52,093 bases of DNA from a virus: positions 1-52,093 of IMG/VR virus record IMGVR_UViG_3300022911_000005. One strand, written 5' to 3'. The notes under the pieces are model-generated. The model was given only the letters and a program-made list of their open reading frames with translations, was not told the DNA's origin and did no database searches. Position 1 is the stretch's first letter. Every line of letters starts with the position of its first letter. The position numbers were made by a program, and so were the translations under genes. Below are positions 15,054 through 25,118 of this stretch, in pieces.

Positions 15054-16879
15054 TGTACACCTTTTACCTAGATAATACACAAGTAGCTGAACCGGAATCA
15101 TTTACTAATATCAATTTTGAGAAATTGAGAAATAGTAAATACTTCGGGTTTATCTTGCGTAATGTAGGACGGGTATTAGGAGCAGGACAAATTAAATTCA
15201 CAGAAGAAAAGGCTGTAGCCATTCTCAAAGCAGCTAAGAAAAAATACGGATATGGCGCACAGGTTAAATACCGAGTTAATTACATGGATGCGTTCGCCTA
15301 TGAAGGTACGGTGGATTTCTGGAATAGTGAGTGGTACGCCGAAAGCGTAGTAGTAACTTTTACGGACGGTTCACCTACGGTTAAGTTTCTAAACAATACG
15401 ACTAAACGTTATCAGATAACGCCAAATACTTTTCAAACTTTATCCTCTACGGGAATAGTAGGAAAGACGACACACAAGATAATTGACAGCCTGACGACGT
15501 TTAAAAAGAAAACTAAAAACCCTGTTAATTATTCGCACCCTGTACCATTTCAAACGGCTGAAGGAAGTTCTAACTCTAGTGTAAACCCTATTATTGACTT
15601 TAGCCAGATATTGCCACTTTATACTAATAGCGAAGAAAAGAAAAAGGTTTCTATCAAAGCGGCTATTTACTTTAATGTAAAAACGAGCAATGGCGGTGAT
15701 TTTGTTTTAAAGCTGAATGATTTAATTGTACAAGAGTTTGCCTCTGATTTAACACCGAGCGATGAAATAGGTATTATAGACAAAACTATTACCTTAGAAC
15801 CTAACCAGACGATTACGATAAGTATTCAGTCTGTTGTAGATAGTTCAGACACACAGTTTATTTACGATGCTGAATTATCTACACTTTCAATCAACGAGAT
15901 AAAAGATAATTTAGCAGATACCCAAGTCCCTGTTATTTCTAGCTACGACTTGATTAGTCAGTTAGTTAATAAGACTTCTGAAGGCTCATTGACTTTACAA
16001 AGTACGTTCTTAAAATCACTAAGCCACGATTGGACAAACGGGAGAAACCTAAGAGGGGTAAGCGACGTAATTAATTGCTCTTTTGATGATGTGTACGAAG
16101 ATTTAAATAGAATGTATTGTTTGTATTGTACAATTGATAAGGATAAGATAGTAATTGAGAGACGAGTAAATATAAAAAAGTTAGGCAAGAAAAGCAATTT
16201 AGATAGAAATAGAATCGTAGGAGAGGTTAATACGCCTAATACGGATATGTTATTTTCTTCTGTCATCGCAGGGTACAAGAACTGGCAGGGGGATGCGGCT
16301 TTATCTAATCAGGAGGTAAACGCGCGGCTAGAATTTCAGTCTAATTTGTTTGGCATTGAAAATGTGCTAAATTTGGAATGCAATTGTATTGCTTCGGGTA
16401 TATTGATAGAAGAGATACGGCAATCACAATTCGGCAAGGTCAGTACAGATCAGCAGAAGAAATACGACGACACATTAGTAAGTTTGATACCTAACGATGG
16501 AACGGGTAAATATATTAGCTCAGGTTTGAATCAGGATTTACGAAACCTATCTATCCGGCCAAGACAAATGATGCTGAATTGGGCGGCAGTACTAGGAGGC
16601 TATTTGTATTGGGAATTTACAAGCGGGCTGGGAAATTATAAGGCTTCGATAGATTTAGAAATACAATCTAAAACGATTGATAGCTTTGGCAATGTGATAG
16701 GGTCGGCTTTTTGGGATTTATCGTACCAATGTGAACTTTCAGAATATAGCACTATAGGGGAAGTAATAAGCTGGTTAGATACGCACGGAGATTTACAAGA
16801 GCAGATACTTTGGCAGGCACAGTGGGCGACAGGTAATAAAACAATGGTAATACAAGGAATGGGCAATGAGACACTTTGA
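15053..16879 (+). CDS. Distal tail or baseplate protein, 608 aa
   Basis: Directly after the tape measure (TAATG overlap), where distal tail proteins sit. N-terminus MYTFYLDNTQVAEPESFTNI, then FGFILRNVGRVLGAGQIKF and a segment FAYEGTVDFWNSEWYAESVV. The central part has beta segments and the C-terminal 100 residues look like a separate domain (GYLYWEFTSGLGNYKASIDL). No named family recognised. Function by position. Confidence 0.65.
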   Translation: MYTFYLDNTQVAEPESFTNINFEKLRNSKYFGFILRNVGRVLGAGQIKFTEEKAVAILKAAKKKYGYGAQVKYRVNYMDAFAYEGTVDFWNSEWYAESVVVTFTDGSPTVKFLNNTTKRYQITPNTFQTLSSTGIVGKTTHKIIDSLTTFKKKTKNPVNYSHPVPFQTAEGSSNSSVNPIIDFSQILPLYTNSEEKKKVSIKAAIYFNVKTSNGGDFVLKLNDLIVQEFASDLTPSDEIGIIDKTITLEPNQTITISIQSVVDSSDTQFIYDAELSTLSINEIKDNLADTQVPVISSYDLISQLVNKTSEGSLTLQSTFLKSLSHDWTNGRNLRGVSDVINCSFDDVYEDLNRMYCLYCTIDKDKIVIERRVNIKKLGKKSNLDRNRIVGEVNTPNTDMLFSSVIAGYKNWQGDAALSNQEVNARLEFQSNLFGIENVLNLECNCIASGILIEEIRQSQFGKVSTDQQKKYDDTLVSLIPNDGTGKYISSGLNQDLRNLSIRPRQMMLNWAAVLGGYLYWEFTSGLGNYKASIDLEIQSKTIDSFGNVIGSAFWDLSYQCELSEYSTIGEVISWLDTHGDLQEQILWQAQWATGNKTMVIQGMGNETL

Positions 16880-19373
16880 GAATTTTATTCGTAATTATAA
16901 CGCTGACGACACAATCGACAGACTTACTAATCTTTTTGAACCAAGAGAGCCGAGAATAGGTATGTTGGTACAGAAAGAGGGAGAAGTAATAAAATTCTTT
17001 ACGCCAAAATCTGACTTCGGAACTACGAGACTAGAAAATCTACAAGTAGGCTTATACGGTGAAGCGTTCGACGGATGTACAAGTTTAGGCAATCAGATTC
17101 TAAAAGAAAATATAGGGTTCCTAAGAAAGCAACAATCCGAGTTTTTCTATGACATGGTGATTAAAGTAAATAATGCGCCTACCGCAGATACATGGAAACA
17201 ATTCGCTTTATACAGACCTAACGGGCAGCAATTATTAGGCACTTTTTCAAGCCAGCAGACGGACTTAGATAAATATATTTTAGAATTAAAAGATTGGCTA
17301 GAGAATTACCCTCATACCTTAGTAAATGTTTATAAAGACGGAAATCTTTTAAATATCAAGATAAAAGAAAATGGCAATTTCAGAATAAGAAACGAAGAGA
17401 TAACCGTAGGAATAGGCACAGTAAGTGTATTAAATGAAAATAGTCCTACTTTAGTCAGACAATTCATTAATACTTACAATAGACCCGCTTACAATACCTC
17501 AGATTTAGTAATTGGTGGCGACGTAACAGAAGGCAATGTGTATACTTTAGGGACTACCGTTTACACTGCCACTAAAAATGATACGGCAGCAACAGTAAAA
17601 ACGGCTTTGTTAGGCGACAATTCAAAGGTAGTTATCAATGTAGGGGATAGCGTGCCGATTAATGCCGTAGTAGGCACTATTCGCACAGTAAATACGAATA
17701 ACCCTACTATTAATCTACTATATGAAGATACGCTAAGCGGGAATGATAGATACGTTGTAGAAGTTAGTAACGTGCAAAAAGGCAATATATTCCAAATTGC
17801 CAGAAGTGGATTAAGCCCGCTAACAAAACAAGCAGGTGACACAGACACCAAAGCGACAATTGAAGCCTATTTCAATGCTACGGGTGGATTCTTAGTAGTA
17901 CCCACAGGGACAACATTAACAGAGAGCGCAGTAGCAGGGGTTAGGGTAGATGCAAATACCAACAGCCCGACCATAGGGATATCCAATACGGTTCTTACGC
18001 CCGCACAAATGACAGACAAATATAAAATGTTTGTGGGAACGAGTGTAAGAAAAGGAAATAAGTTTTACTTGAACGATTTGGTAGTAACGGCTACTGAAGA
18101 CGATACCTATTTAACCATTGCGCAAAAGTTAAACCTAATAGACGGATTGTACTTCGAGATAGTACAAAACGGAGTTTTTGATTCGTATGCCGAAAGAGGT
18201 TCTGCTTATGACGAAGACAATATAGCGGACGTTCAAATTTTATCCTCTCCTATTATGAGAAGGTCTTTGCACTACCTATTTGAAGCAAAGATGCCAACAG
18301 GATTTAGAAACAGACCATTACAGATTTCAGTAAGTGAATACTACAAGGACGAACTGGGTATATTTATTTTTGTTAAGCTATTGACTGTTTCTAATTATTT
18401 TACAATAGAAGAAAACCCACAAGAAACTGTTTTGCTTAGATGTTCTGATTTAGGAGAAGTATTTGGATACCAGTATTTCGAGCAAGGGATTAACCAGCAA
18501 ATACGTGTACCTATTTATCTGAAAAATGATGGATACGAAACTACACAGGTCGAATCACAAAGCGTAAACAATGCCAGCGTATTAGGAAATATCCAAATGC
18601 GCAGAATGTACAACTTTGACATAATGGCGCACCCTAGCTGGTTTCATAGGGCAATGCAATGTTGGATGCGCAGCAGATTTGTATTTCTGGACGAAAAGAA
18701 AATAACCTTGCAAACTTACGAGACGGGAGAAGATAGAGGGGCAAAGAAGATACAGCCCGCTAACGGCACATTGTATGAAGATAGGTACTTAATGAAGAAT
18801 TTCGGGAAATTATTTCTGTCAGAAGACAATTATAAAGAAAAATTTTCTGTGATTACAAACTTTAAGAGTAAAATAATTTGTATAGTGTTAAAAAATGATT
18901 TATTTTGTCAAGAGATACTGGAAGACGGAGAAGTTTTTATTCCGGTCGGCGAATATAAGTGGCGTGCATGGGTAGGTGGCGCAGTTGGTGATACAGTAGA
19001 TATGCAAATTTACCACAACGGAACGAGAATACATTATGTGACTTTGTTTTGTGGCAGATGGAATAAATTAGAATCTTTAATCAGAGTTTACCCGCGCGAC
19101 GAATTGTTGTTTGAGGAAATGAACGAAGACAGGGCGGCAGGGATTACAGAGATAGACACCACACTAGAAACAACAATTCCTTACGACAGTGTAGAATATA
19201 TAAATGAGATAGGCGGAGACGAAGAGTTAAACGGATATGTAGCACCCTTTGTGCCTCAACCTCTGGACACTTCGGGCGACTGGCGGACAAGAGTAGATGA
19301 GAATACGGACTTATCAGAAGAACGACACACTGAAGAAGGGGATATTTGGATAGTAAAATCAATTACAACATAA
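16866..19373 (+). CDS. Large tail protein with internal repeats, 835 aa
   Basis: Overlaps the previous gene by 14 bases. Residues 1-200 form an N-terminal domain (MRHFENFIRNYNADDTIDRL). Around residues 222, 305 and 395, units of 80-90 residues begin with G-N-(V/I/K)-(Y/F), followed by a T-A/T-K/T-I helix of the type ATVKTALLG, ATIEAYFNA and LTIAQKLN. They read as three tandem beta-rich repeats. The last 35 residues (GDWRTRVDENTDLSEERHTE) resemble the whole C-terminal half of the next small gene. Probably a tail tip or tail hub protein. Confidence 0.65.
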   Translation: MRHFENFIRNYNADDTIDRLTNLFEPREPRIGMLVQKEGEVIKFFTPKSDFGTTRLENLQVGLYGEAFDGCTSLGNQILKENIGFLRKQQSEFFYDMVIKVNNAPTADTWKQFALYRPNGQQLLGTFSSQQTDLDKYILELKDWLENYPHTLVNVYKDGNLLNIKIKENGNFRIRNEEITVGIGTVSVLNENSPTLVRQFINTYNRPAYNTSDLVIGGDVTEGNVYTLGTTVYTATKNDTAATVKTALLGDNSKVVINVGDSVPINAVVGTIRTVNTNNPTINLLYEDTLSGNDRYVVEVSNVQKGNIFQIARSGLSPLTKQAGDTDTKATIEAYFNATGGFLVVPTGTTLTESAVAGVRVDANTNSPTIGISNTVLTPAQMTDKYKMFVGTSVRKGNKFYLNDLVVTATEDDTYLTIAQKLNLIDGLYFEIVQNGVFDSYAERGSAYDEDNIADVQILSSPIMRRSLHYLFEAKMPTGFRNRPLQISVSEYYKDELGIFIFVKLLTVSNYFTIEENPQETVLLRCSDLGEVFGYQYFEQGINQQIRVPIYLKNDGYETTQVESQSVNNASVLGNIQMRRMYNFDIMAHPSWFHRAMQCWMRSRFVFLDEKKITLQTYETGEDRGAKKIQPANGTLYEDRYLMKNFGKLFLSEDNYKEKFSVITNFKSKIICIVLKNDLFCQEILEDGEVFIPVGEYKWRAWVGGAVGDTVDMQIYHNGTRIHYVTLFCGRWNKLESLIRVYPRDELLFEEMNEDRAAGITEIDTTLETTIPYDSVEYINEIGGDEELNGYVAPFVPQPLDTSGDWRTRVDENTDLSEERHTEEGDIWIVKSITT

Positions 19374-19561
19374 TGGCTTACTTATACAGACAAGGATTAA
19401 AGGTAGTAGGAAACCGTGATAGAAGTATCATTACGCCTGATACTACGCCGCCTGTGGTAGGCAGTTGGAGGGAAAGGGTTGACGGAGTAGGCGAAAATAG
19501 CCAATTGATTTTTGAGAAGTGGGATGGCACAGTATGGGAAATTAAACGAGCAGTTTCATAA
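19373..19561 (+). CDS. Small WRxRVD-module protein, 62 aa
   Basis: MAYLYRQGLKVVGNRDRSII, then PVVGSWRERVDGVGENSQLI and FEKWDGTVWEIKRAVS. The start ATG overlaps the upstream stop (TAATG) and the stop overlaps the next start in the same way. The C-terminal half is similar to the end of the 835-residue tail protein just upstream (both W-R-x-R-V-D, ending W-x-(V/I)-K), suggesting duplication of a tail module. Confidence 0.65.
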   Translation: MAYLYRQGLKVVGNRDRSIITPDTTPPVVGSWRERVDGVGENSQLIFEKWDGTVWEIKRAVS

Positions 19562-19854
19562 TGGCAAAGAAATCTAAAAACATGGAAAACGAAGACCTAG
19601 TAAACGAAGAACAATCACTTGAAGCGCAAAAGGAATCTTCTAAAAAAGAGCCGAAACAAAAGCCTGTGAAAATGTCAGGATATGACCTTAACGGCGGAAG
19701 AGTCTATTTTGATGCTCCTGGCAGGGCCGATGGCGATACTTTCAACGTAACAGTAAACGGTAAGCATAAAAAACTTACTATTGAAGGTGAAAAAGCAGAA
19801 TACGCCGCAGATTGGAGTTTCAAAGAGTTTCCAGCCGTAGAAATTAAAGACTAA
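19561..19854 (+). CDS. Hypothetical charged protein, 97 aa
   Basis: The first 40 residues are Lys/Glu/Gln-rich and probably disordered (MAKKSKNMENEDLVNEEQSL). The rest is a small beta domain (GGRVYFDAPGRADGDTFNVT). Coupled by TAATG overlaps at both ends. No family recognised. Confidence 0.65.
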   Translation: MAKKSKNMENEDLVNEEQSLEAQKESSKKEPKQKPVKMSGYDLNGGRVYFDAPGRADGDTFNVTVNGKHKKLTIEGEKAEYAADWSFKEFPAVEIKD

Positions 19855-20861
19855 TGGCAGTAAATTCCGCACAAATAGACGAAGGTCATTATCAAGGTTC
19901 TGCCGAAGTTATCGTTAGTTGCGATGAGGCAGACGGTACGGATATTTTAGTCTATAAGTACGTGAACGACGTAGCAACTTTAGTAGGTACGGCTCAACTA
20001 GGAAACGATACAGGACTAGGAAGCGGATATTCGAGGGTTCCTTTAACGACTAATATCGCTATTGGAAATATACTGATCGCTTACGTAGAAGAGCAGTACA
20101 ATCAAGGGGGTGACCCTAGAGTAGTATATGAACTAGCGAACGGAGAAAAGACAGGATGGCAGAACCCTAGTGTAGTTTCAGAAGTTGATACAGAAATATC
20201 ATATCAGGAGTATACACAGCAGGGAGGCTTAGAGATAGCAAGCGTATACGCACCCGAAGAAAGTATTAATAATACGGTTAATAGAAACGGCGACCCGCCT
20301 AAGCAATTTGCCGACGCTACTTTAATATTAGCTTATACAACGGCCGATTTAGGGGCAGGGGTAGTGAATGTATGTATAGCGACAATCGGAGGTTTTAACA
20401 ATGCTTTAGGGGCAGCTCGTGTAAGTTGGGACGGCGGTGCATTAGAACAGGTTTATCAAAAGACCTATGTAATAGCTGATAATGGCGCGCATACGGTAGA
20501 GGTGTTTCCTGAAACGTTGAACTACGAAACAAAAGAAATAGATTTTACAATTAACGTAGCCGCCGGAACACCCACACCAAGCGCAGGAAATATCAACGCC
20601 CCTTCGTACGAAATCAATCCGGTATCAAACAGGCAATTATCCTTATTTTGTTATTCGGATTATCAGATTGAAAGCAGGGTAATAGGTTTAGGCGACGGGG
20701 TACACGGTTCAGGCGTATTTGTAGCCATGACAGGATTTACTGGGGGGAAGTGGCAGCAACCTATTCCATTTCAGAACGTACCGAATGCGAACTATAATGC
20801 AGAGTTCAGGGTACAAGGCACACTAGGCGTTGTTACGCTTGTGGTTAAGATTAATTTTTAA
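19854..20861 (+). CDS. Tail or virion structural protein, 335 aa
   Basis: MAVNSAQIDEGHYQGSAEVI opens a beta-rich protein with Ig-like features: GTDILVYKYVNDVATLVGTA near the N-terminus and AGVVNVCIATIGGFNNALGA in the middle. The C-terminal domain has VFVAMTGFTGGKWQQPIPFQ. No named family recognised. Tail-tip or appendage role by position. Confidence 0.55.
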   Translation: MAVNSAQIDEGHYQGSAEVIVSCDEADGTDILVYKYVNDVATLVGTAQLGNDTGLGSGYSRVPLTTNIAIGNILIAYVEEQYNQGGDPRVVYELANGEKTGWQNPSVVSEVDTEISYQEYTQQGGLEIASVYAPEESINNTVNRNGDPPKQFADATLILAYTTADLGAGVVNVCIATIGGFNNALGAARVSWDGGALEQVYQKTYVIADNGAHTVEVFPETLNYETKEIDFTINVAAGTPTPSAGNINAPSYEINPVSNRQLSLFCYSDYQIESRVIGLGDGVHGSGVFVAMTGFTGGKWQQPIPFQNVPNANYNAEFRVQGTLGVVTLVVKINF

Positions 20862-20889
20862 TAGTATATACAATAAATAAAACAATAAA

Positions 20890-21846
20890 ATGACATTACA
20901 AAATTTATTGGCTACTAATCTGGCAGGAGCAGGAGCCTTATCGACAGGCCAAAATAAGACAAGTAACAATATCGTTGCTATGGCTATTATCAATAAAGGC
21001 GTTTTGCCTGCCGTTGGTGACCCATATACTTTTGTCGGTGAAGAAACTGTAACCGTAGACGGCGCAAGCATCGCGGCTATTTGTCAGGATTTGGCCGTTT
21101 TTAATCAAGCCCGTTGGTTGCCAAATGGTAGCATAAACGGTTCACAAGCCGAGACGGTTAATATTATGGAAGGTCAGATTTACGGCCTTGACCCTGCCGA
21201 TGCTACAACCGGAGAAATTTATGAAGCATTTACGATAATGTTTAAAAACTATTATCAAAATCGTGCCGGACTGAATGCCATCAGAAGCAGACCCCGTGAT
21301 TGGGATATTGTTTTGTTTACCAATAATACGGCGGAAATCTACAGACGTGCAGACAATAGCACGGTAATTACCAAAATCGCAGACACCGCAGATGGTAGTA
21401 ACACTACGTCAAGAAAAGGTACGATTGATTTCATGGCTAGAGGGTTAGACGGACAAGTAATTCCATTGGAAGGCATCAGAAGAGACCAGCTAGGAGAAGT
21501 AAGCAATGAACGCTTTAGTTTAACATCTGGAGCAGACACTAATCTAACGGCCGGAACTTGTAGCGGGGAATATCACAGATGGGTAAGAGATACGACTAAT
21601 ACTATCTCAACGCTAGCCATGACACCCTCTATTACCGGAGCTTGTATGAGTTATTCTTTGAACCGACTTACAACACAAGGTGTATTTATACCGTCTACCG
21701 GTTCTACCTATGCGAGTATCAATACAGTAACCGGAGTAGTAACTTTTCCGGCGGCGCACGTTCTAGGTGCTACGAAATACGTGGTTGTACTTCAAAATGA
21801 AGTAGGCGTTCACGCAGAATATTATCTTGAAGTAAATATCGCTTAA
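20890..21846 (+). CDS. Structural protein, candidate major tail protein, 318 aa
   Basis: MTLQNLLATNLAGAGALSTG onward, ending with an Ig-like segment (TGVVTFPAAHVLGATKYVVV). Gly/Thr-rich and moderate in size, with no signal peptide. There is no other obvious tail-tube protein in the usual place before the chaperones, so this is a candidate, weakly. A 28-base gap precedes it and a GC-rich hairpin follows, so it may be separately expressed. Confidence 0.45.
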   Translation: MTLQNLLATNLAGAGALSTGQNKTSNNIVAMAIINKGVLPAVGDPYTFVGEETVTVDGASIAAICQDLAVFNQARWLPNGSINGSQAETVNIMEGQIYGLDPADATTGEIYEAFTIMFKNYYQNRAGLNAIRSRPRDWDIVLFTNNTAEIYRRADNSTVITKIADTADGSNTTSRKGTIDFMARGLDGQVIPLEGIRRDQLGEVSNERFSLTSGADTNLTAGTCSGEYHRWVRDTTNTISTLAMTPSITGACMSYSLNRLTTQGVFIPSTGSTYASINTVTGVVTFPAAHVLGATKYVVVLQNEVGVHAEYYLEVNIA

Positions 21847-21852
21847 CACTAA

Positions 21853-21872
21853 AAGGGGGTTTATTCCCCCTT
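21853..21872 (+). terminator. GC hairpin between tail and head genes
   Basis: AAGGGGG (21853-21859) pairs perfectly with CCCCCTT (21866-21872) around TTTATT. Only two T follow, so termination would be partial. It lies in the 34-base gap before the portal gene and could be an RNA-stability or partial-termination element. Confidence 0.55.
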
Positions 21873-21880
21873 ACTATAAA

Positions 21881-23800
21881 ATGCTTGATTTCGAGAAAAT
21901 AAAGAAGTATCTTAAATGCGACCAGAACGGACTACCTTTAGACAAATCCTTGTTTCATGCAGGGTATGACAAGTCCGTTGCGGTAGCAAAAGAGATAAAA
22001 GAAGTTTTCTCGGAAGAATATCCTCAATTCATGGTCAAAAAAAGGCCAAAGGAGAAGCAAGAGCATACACAGTACCGGATAGATTTCTACTATAACATAG
22101 TAGGGAAGTTCCGCACTAAAGCCCTTTCAATGGTAAGTACGGTTTATCAGAATGACGATTTTTCAGTAATATTTAATAAAGACACGGACTTTAAAGAATT
22201 TACCGAGAAGCAGATGTTTGACAATCAGAGTTTGCCTGAATGGTTCTTTAGTGACTGGTCAAAATCGTATATAGATGATCCGAATAGTGTTTTAGCACCT
22301 GTCTTTAAGGACTTCGCCAGTACCGATCAGGAATTTAACGAACCGACCTTAAAACTGTTTTCATCTGAAGGAGTAATCCAACTCAACAAAGATATAGCCG
22401 TTTTAAGAGGAGACGAAAAAACATGGATAACGGTAACGAATGACAAGCAGACAGGCAAACAAAAAGTGGGAAGGAATCTTTACTTTTATGATAGAGATTC
22501 CTTCATTATTGCCAAACAAACGGGTATTACCTACGGCAATGACAACACTAATTACACGTGGCAGATTATCGGGCAAAGTATTTTTGAGCTAGAGGGTGAG
22601 TTTTTTGATTTTGAACCTTTCCAAACCAATACTAGCAAAGTTCCTGCGCAAAGAATCGGACGTATTTTAGGCGACAAGATAGACGGCGAAGTTCAGCTAT
22701 ACAGAAGTGAGTTATCCGACGCTTTGCCATTCTTGAAAAAGATATTGATGCGTGCGAGTGATTCAGAAATTGAGTTTCTACTTCACATTCATACGATTGA
22801 GTGGTATATTACCACCAAGCACGAATGTAAAGAGCCTGGTTGTCATAAAGGATATATAGATAATCCTGGTTGGACTACTAATTCAGATGTACCGCCTAAA
22901 ATCAAGTGTAGAAAGTGTGACGACAAAGGTTTCCCGCTAAACGGCATGGAAACGATTGTACATACCATAGATGGAGGCAGTCCTTTAGATTCAAAAAACG
23001 GCGCATTATCTGGCCCTTTCATGGGCTATGCTGAAAGAAACGTACAGACTGTACAGGAGTTAAGAACTGAAATGGCAGTCAATGAAGCGGCAGCGTATAA
23101 TTCTTTAGATATGCTTTGGCTTTTCCAGACTCCTTTAAATACGAGTGGAAAATCGAAGGCTTACGACAGACAAGAATGGTATAGACGCTTATCAGATGCC
23201 AGTATGCACATCAATAAGCAAATGGTATTCTGCTATGAAGGGGCGGCTAGTTTCAGATACGGAGTAATAGGGAATATTGAACGGATTTTGCCAGTAGTAA
23301 ATACCCCGCAGGATACTTTCGATATAACCACAGACGTAGAAGTAAGAGACGAATTAGTTGCATTAGATGCCATAGGTATAGACGGCAATCTATTCAAGAA
23401 TCTAGAAAATAACTGGTCTAAGAAGCGTTTTGGCAAAGAATCGAATATTACTAAGCTAGTAGATTTAAAGATGTTTGTAGACCCGTTTGTAAGCGTTAGA
23501 CGCAACAAAACACAGGTATTAGATTTGGCTATTTTCAACGAAATTAAAGTATTTGGCAAGGATAATCCTAAATTAAAACCTGTACTACAAAAGTACTATC
23601 TTTCTAAGTATCTGGATTCTATTATCAGGGATTTACGAATAGAAAATGATAATTTCCTAGACCTTGATAGAAACCTTCAGATTGAGAAAATAAATACTAA
23701 GTTACTAGACTACGTACCAGACACAATTAGTGAAGAAGTATATACAACGATAAAACAAGAACCTGCCGTCGACGTAGTTAATGACAATCAGGCGGCATAA
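21881..23800 (+). CDS. Portal protein, 639 aa
   Basis: Forms the dodecameric ring at the packaging vertex. Long alpha-rich protein with MGYAERNVQTVQELRTEMAV, then AYNSLDMLWLFQTPLNTSGK and YDRQEWYRRLSDASMHINKQ, as in phage portals and their stem and clip helices. Residues about 315-350 contain a four-Cys zinc site (CKEPGCHKG, then CRKCDDKG), an unusual insertion. Followed by scaffold and capsid genes, which supports the call. No homologue was searched. Confidence 0.7.
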   Translation: MLDFEKIKKYLKCDQNGLPLDKSLFHAGYDKSVAVAKEIKEVFSEEYPQFMVKKRPKEKQEHTQYRIDFYYNIVGKFRTKALSMVSTVYQNDDFSVIFNKDTDFKEFTEKQMFDNQSLPEWFFSDWSKSYIDDPNSVLAPVFKDFASTDQEFNEPTLKLFSSEGVIQLNKDIAVLRGDEKTWITVTNDKQTGKQKVGRNLYFYDRDSFIIAKQTGITYGNDNTNYTWQIIGQSIFELEGEFFDFEPFQTNTSKVPAQRIGRILGDKIDGEVQLYRSELSDALPFLKKILMRASDSEIEFLLHIHTIEWYITTKHECKEPGCHKGYIDNPGWTTNSDVPPKIKCRKCDDKGFPLNGMETIVHTIDGGSPLDSKNGALSGPFMGYAERNVQTVQELRTEMAVNEAAAYNSLDMLWLFQTPLNTSGKSKAYDRQEWYRRLSDASMHINKQMVFCYEGAASFRYGVIGNIERILPVVNTPQDTFDITTDVEVRDELVALDAIGIDGNLFKNLENNWSKKRFGKESNITKLVDLKMFVDPFVSVRRNKTQVLDLAIFNEIKVFGKDNPKLKPVLQKYYLSKYLDSIIRDLRIENDNFLDLDRNLQIEKINTKLLDYVPDTISEEVYTTIKQEPAVDVVNDNQAA

Positions 23801-23813
23801 AAAATAAATTATC

Positions 23814-24230
23814 ATGACAGAGAATCAAACTCCAGAGGTTGTAGAAGAAGAGACAACCGTAGTAAAGAAAAAAGCACCAGCAACTAAAAAGGCTGTAAAA
23901 TCAGAGGTTGTAGAAGGAGAGATAGACGATGAAGATGAGCAGGAAGAAAAAGGCACTCCTATTGGTCAGTCAGAAAAAGACTTCTTCAATAGAAAAGACC
24001 TTTTAGAGAAAAAGGCACGCATTTATGTAGAAGTGGCTGAGGCAAGGGGAGAAGATGAAAAAGGAAAATCTATTGTGATGTACCCTGCAAAAGAAATAGA
24101 GGTACAACCTGCTTACTGGAATACTATCTTGCGAGACAAAGAGACAGGACTACCAATGAAGGAACAAAAGTTGGTAGGGTACAAGATTGAGGAAGGTGGC
24201 AAAATGAAACAATATAAATTTAAAGAATAA
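23814..24230 (+). CDS. Acidic head-assembly protein, 138 aa
   Basis: The first 60 residues are disordered Glu/Lys/Val sequence (VVEEETTVVKKKAPATKKAV). The rest is a compact domain ending YKIEEGGKMKQYKFKE. It lies between portal and scaffold genes. Function unknown; head assembly inferred from position. Confidence 0.6.
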   Translation: MTENQTPEVVEEETTVVKKKAPATKKAVKSEVVEGEIDDEDEQEEKGTPIGQSEKDFFNRKDLLEKKARIYVEVAEARGEDEKGKSIVMYPAKEIEVQPAYWNTILRDKETGLPMKEQKLVGYKIEEGGKMKQYKFKE

Positions 24231-24232
24231 AT

Positions 24233-25075
24233 ATGAAAGTAGGCAACATTATTAACGAGTTCGCAAAGAAGGCGGGTTTGGATACTAACAAGTATAAAGA
24301 GTTAGTTGAGGCATTGAACGCAGTTGACAAAGAAATTGACGAAGAAGATGCCACCAAATTACAACAAAGCCTTTTGACCGAATCGGAAGCAGAAAGCCGA
24401 TTCATGAGCAAACACAAAAACGGTCTTTTAACTCAGGGGAAAAAGGAAGCATGGGAGGATATAGACAAGAATCATGCAGAAATCATTTCTCTTTTGGATA
24501 CTGAAGATAAAGCAAAGTTTGATGCACTAAAAAGCACCAAAGAAAAAGATAAATTCCTTTTCAACTTCTTTATTGAAAGAAAGATTACCGACAAAGACTC
24601 TTTAGCTATCAAAAAAGCACACGACACCTTGTTATCTAAAATAGATACCGACTACACGCCAAACGCTAAGTATAAAGAGTTAGAAGACAAGTACAAACCA
24701 AAAGCAGACAAAGCATTCTTTAGCGAATTTGTTTTGGATGCCGTAACAAATAGTAAAATATCTGACACTTTTAAAGCAAACAAAAGATTCAGAACCAATT
24801 TAAAAACAGATTTTGATACACTCTTGACAAAAAGGGGCTGGACTGTAAATACTGAAACCGGAGAGTATTTAGACAAGGAGGGCTTACCTGTTTTGAAAGG
24901 AAGTGAGAAAATGAGCAATAGCGATATTCTGGACGAACTTATTTCAAGTGACGACGAATATCAGAAAAAGTCTAATGGTAAACCTGCAAGCGGGGAAATA
25001 GTGATTGACGCACCAAAGGTGAACGGAAGTAGCCTTGCGGATAATCCAAACTATAAAAACCTTGTGAGGCAGTAA
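24233..25075 (+). CDS. Capsid scaffolding protein candidate, 280 aa
   Basis: Highly charged and helical: MKVGNIINEFAKKAGLDTNK, then DEEDATKLQQSLLTESEAES and KYKELEDKYKPKADKAFFSE. The C-terminal end has disordered Ser/Gly/Asp sequence. Size, composition and position immediately before the capsid gene fit a scaffolding protein. Confidence 0.7.
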   Translation: MKVGNIINEFAKKAGLDTNKYKELVEALNAVDKEIDEEDATKLQQSLLTESEAESRFMSKHKNGLLTQGKKEAWEDIDKNHAEIISLLDTEDKAKFDALKSTKEKDKFLFNFFIERKITDKDSLAIKKAHDTLLSKIDTDYTPNAKYKELEDKYKPKADKAFFSEFVLDAVTNSKISDTFKANKRFRTNLKTDFDTLLTKRGWTVNTETGEYLDKEGLPVLKGSEKMSNSDILDELISSDDEYQKKSNGKPASGEIVIDAPKVNGSSLADNPNYKNLVRQ

Positions 25076-25118
25076 TGCTGATTGGCGCAATTTAATTTTT
25101 AAAACTTAAAAAACGACA

